From: Streptomyces resistomycificus | GTDB taxonomy: Bacteria; Actinomycetota; Actinomycetes; Streptomycetales; Streptomycetaceae | NCBI RefSeq assembly: GCF_001514265.1 | Contig: NZ_KQ949005.1 | Span: 82,160 to 146,159 of the forward strand | DNA: 64,000 nucleotides | Reading direction: 5' to 3' | Shown: positions 62,714 to 64,000 of the stretch, in pieces | Layout: every line of letters begins with the position of its first letter | How positions within the stretch are numbered: the first letter of the stretch is position 1 | Notes under the pieces: model-generated | Seen by the model: only the letters and a program-made list of their open reading frames with translations | What the model was told of the DNA's origin: nothing | The model's database searches: none | Program-made: the position numbers and the translations under genes

Positions 62714-63614
62714 CGCGTGCCTCCTCGGCCTTGGACGCGGGTGCTTCGCTGACGTGGGCGGGTGGTGCCGGGACCGGAGGCCGGGGGGCGCTGGGGCGTC
62801 CCGCGGGGACGTACGAGGTACGCGGCAGCCAGCGGGTCAGACGGCGGCCCAGCAGCTCCACGGCGGTGGAGGTGAGCCAGCCGAGCACGCCGATGGTGAC
62901 CATGCCGACGAACACGCCCGGGTAGTTGACGACCGTGTAGTCCTGCCAGGTGCGGTAACCGACGCCGTACTGTCCGGAGATCATCTCGGCGGAGATGACA
63001 CAGATCCACGAGACGCCGATGCCGACGGACAGGCCGCCGAAGATGCCGGGCAGCGCGCCCGGCAGCACGACCGAGCCGAGGATCCGCCACCTGCCGCCGC
63101 CCATCGTGAGCACGGCCTCCTCCCACACGGGGGTCAGCGCGCGGACCGCGTGCCGGGTGGAGACCAGGACCGGGAAGTACGCGGCGGTGAAGGTGATGAA
63201 GACGATGCCCTGCTCGTTCGAGGGGAAGAGGAGGATCGCGACCGGGACGAGGGCGATGGCCGGGATCGGGCGGATCACTTCCAGTACCGGGCCGAGCAGG
63301 TCCTCGGCGAGCCGCGAGCGTGCCACGAGCACGCCCGTCGCCACACCCAGGACCGCGGCGAGCAGGAAGCCGGTGATGATGCGGGTGAGGCTGTCGGTGA
63401 GGTCGGTCCAGTAGTCGGGGCCGGACAGCCGGTCGGTGAAGGCGTGGGCCACGTCGGTGACCGTGGGGAACTGCGAGAAACGCAGCCACAGGTCGATGTC
63501 CTGGCTGGTCAGCAGCTGCCAGAGACCGAGGGCGGCGGCCAGCGAGATGGCCCTTACGGCGAACCGGCCGGCCCGGCGTGGATACCGGGGCGCTTTCCGC
63601 GGATCCCGGGTCAC
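62697..63614 (-). CDS. ABC transporter permease (SsuC/TauC-like)
   Basis: The protein has 305 residues and six membrane spans, with the EAA loop (EEAVLTMGGGRWRILGSVVL, followed by PGALPGIFGGLSVG). It matches the sulfonate/nitrate/taurine permease group. A C-terminal tail rich in Pro, Ala and Glu (ASKAEEARDEHLV) is cytoplasmic. The GTG overlaps the stop of the substrate-binding gene (GTGA). Confidence 0.92.
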   Translation of the reverse strand: MTRDPRKAPRYPRRAGRFAVRAISLAAALGLWQLLTSQDIDLWLRFSQFPTVTDVAHAFTDRLSGPDYWTDLTDSLTRIITGFLLAAVLGVATGVLVARSRLAEDLLGPVLEVIRPIPAIALVPVAILLFPSNEQGIVFITFTAAYFPVLVSTRHAVRALTPVWEEAVLTMGGGRWRILGSVVLPGALPGIFGGLSVGIGVSWICVISAEMISGQYGVGYRTWQDYTVVNYPGVFVGMVTIGVLGWLTSTAVELLGRRLTRWLPRTSYVPAGRPSAPRPPVPAPPAHVSEAPASKAEEARDEHLV

Positions 63615-64000
63615 GATGCCCGCTCCAGCGCCTGGGCGTACGTGATGACGCGGGCGCCGCCGTGGTCGGCGAGGTACGCCTGTGCGGTCGCCGGGGCGAC
63701 GAAGGGGAGGAGCTGGTCGCCGTCGGCCACCCAGACCGCCTTGTCGGCGAACCAGAGGGTGCCGGTGGTGGCGTCGGGGACGTAGGCGGCGCGGAGGTCG
63801 CCCTGGTGCCGGGCGGCGTAGTCGAGCAGCCGGGAGGGGGACTTGAAGGAGAGGGTCTTCGTCGCCCCCTTGGGCCAGGCCTCGCTCGCGGCCGGGGCCG
63901 GGGTCGAGGCGAGGTGCTTCGCGTAGTCCGCGCCGAGCGCCTTCTTCACGTACCGGTCGTCGACGAAGGAGTCCACGTCCACGTCGCCGGTCAGCTTGGC
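63611..64000 (-). CDS. Probable substrate-binding protein of the ABC transporter (3' part), NosL-like tail
   Basis: The frame is open to the end of the window, so the N-terminal part is missing. The visible 129 residues contain VDDRYVKKALGADYAKHLAS, which I take as the end of an SsuA-like binding domain, then a domain TGTLWFADKAVWVADGDQLL and AQAYLADHGGARVITYAQA. The last part resembles NosL-type metal- or redox-site proteins. The mapping of the two parts is tentative. Confidence 0.6.
   Translation of the reverse strand, partial: AKLTGDVDVDSFVDDRYVKKALGADYAKHLASTPAPAASEAWPKGATKTLSFKSPSRLLDYAARHQGDLRAAYVPDATTGTLWFADKAVWVADGDQLLPFVAPATAQAYLADHGGARVITYAQALERAS

Noticed and set aside
59148..63785. 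A plus-strand open frame of about 4.6 kb opposite the flavoprotein and transporter genes
   Set aside because: It mirrors GC-rich codons of the real minus-strand genes and its translation has no domain, start context or family pattern.

Overview
The window is chromosomal DNA of a Streptomyces or a very close actinomycete. The support is very high GC with GC-rich third codon positions, frequent GTG and TTG starts, GTGA/ATGA/TGATG stop-start overlaps, almost no TTA codons, a futalosine-type menaquinone pathway and a 14-gene nuo operon. The gene order resembles what I remember of the SCO4474 to SCO4577 stretch of S. coelicolor; this is recollection and was not searched.

Layout. 1-2.3 kb: the end of a system II cytochrome c maturation operon (resB, ccsB), closed by a strong hairpin. 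2.3-4.4 kb: an ECF-type sigma factor, a coupled membrane protein and an SRPBCC protein. 4.4-8.0 kb (minus strand): a translationally coupled pair made of a membrane-anchored periplasmic-binding-fold protein and a large P-loop ATPase of unknown function. 8.1-11.3 kb: a cytosine-deaminase-like enzyme, a transglutaminase-like protein, a CDP-alcohol phosphatidyltransferase, a gene-poor stretch and a PLDc_N membrane protein. 11.3-16.3 kb: menaquinone genes mqnL (UbiD-like), mqnP (UbiA-like), ubiX, an Lrp/AsnC regulator and mqnE. 16.3-23.9 kb: a GNAT, a small membrane protein and a lipid block (TetR, MaoC-like dehydratase, long FabG, thiolase, acyl-CoA ligase). 23.9-27.5 kb: an NTF2-like protein, a Tat-type flavoprotein, a methyltransferase and a cold-shock protein with a long leader. 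27.6-32.4 kb: mqnA, a Ser/Thr kinase coupled to a prepilin peptidase, and mqnC. 32.4-35.1 kb: an imidazolonepropionase-like protein, a GH18 lipoprotein and the wreck of a surface-polysaccharide locus. 35.1-39.9 kb: the menaquinone methyltransferase, a PASTA protein, a GNAT, a geranylgeranyl-reductase-family oxidoreductase, a peptide deformylase and an NlpC/P60 hydrolase. 40.4-56.7 kb: nuoA-N behind a Rex-type operator. 56.9-58.9 kb: recQ. 59-64 kb (minus strand): a sulfonate/nitrate-type ABC transporter with a flavoprotein that carries a HEAT-repeat tail.

How it fits together. The strongest theme is respiration: cytochrome c maturation, menaquinone synthesis split over several loci (mqnA, mqnC, mqnE, mqnL, mqnP, ubiX, the final methyltransferase and a possible side-chain reductase), and complex I, which reduces the menaquinone. 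A Rex-like site in front of nuoA suggests NADH/NAD+ sensing. Several genes, including four menaquinone genes, have a TANNNT-like hexamer 6-7 nt before the start codon, which suggests leaderless mRNAs.

Limits. Assignments come from reading motifs and from knowledge of the families. No database search or computation was run. Promoter, operator and terminator calls are visual.
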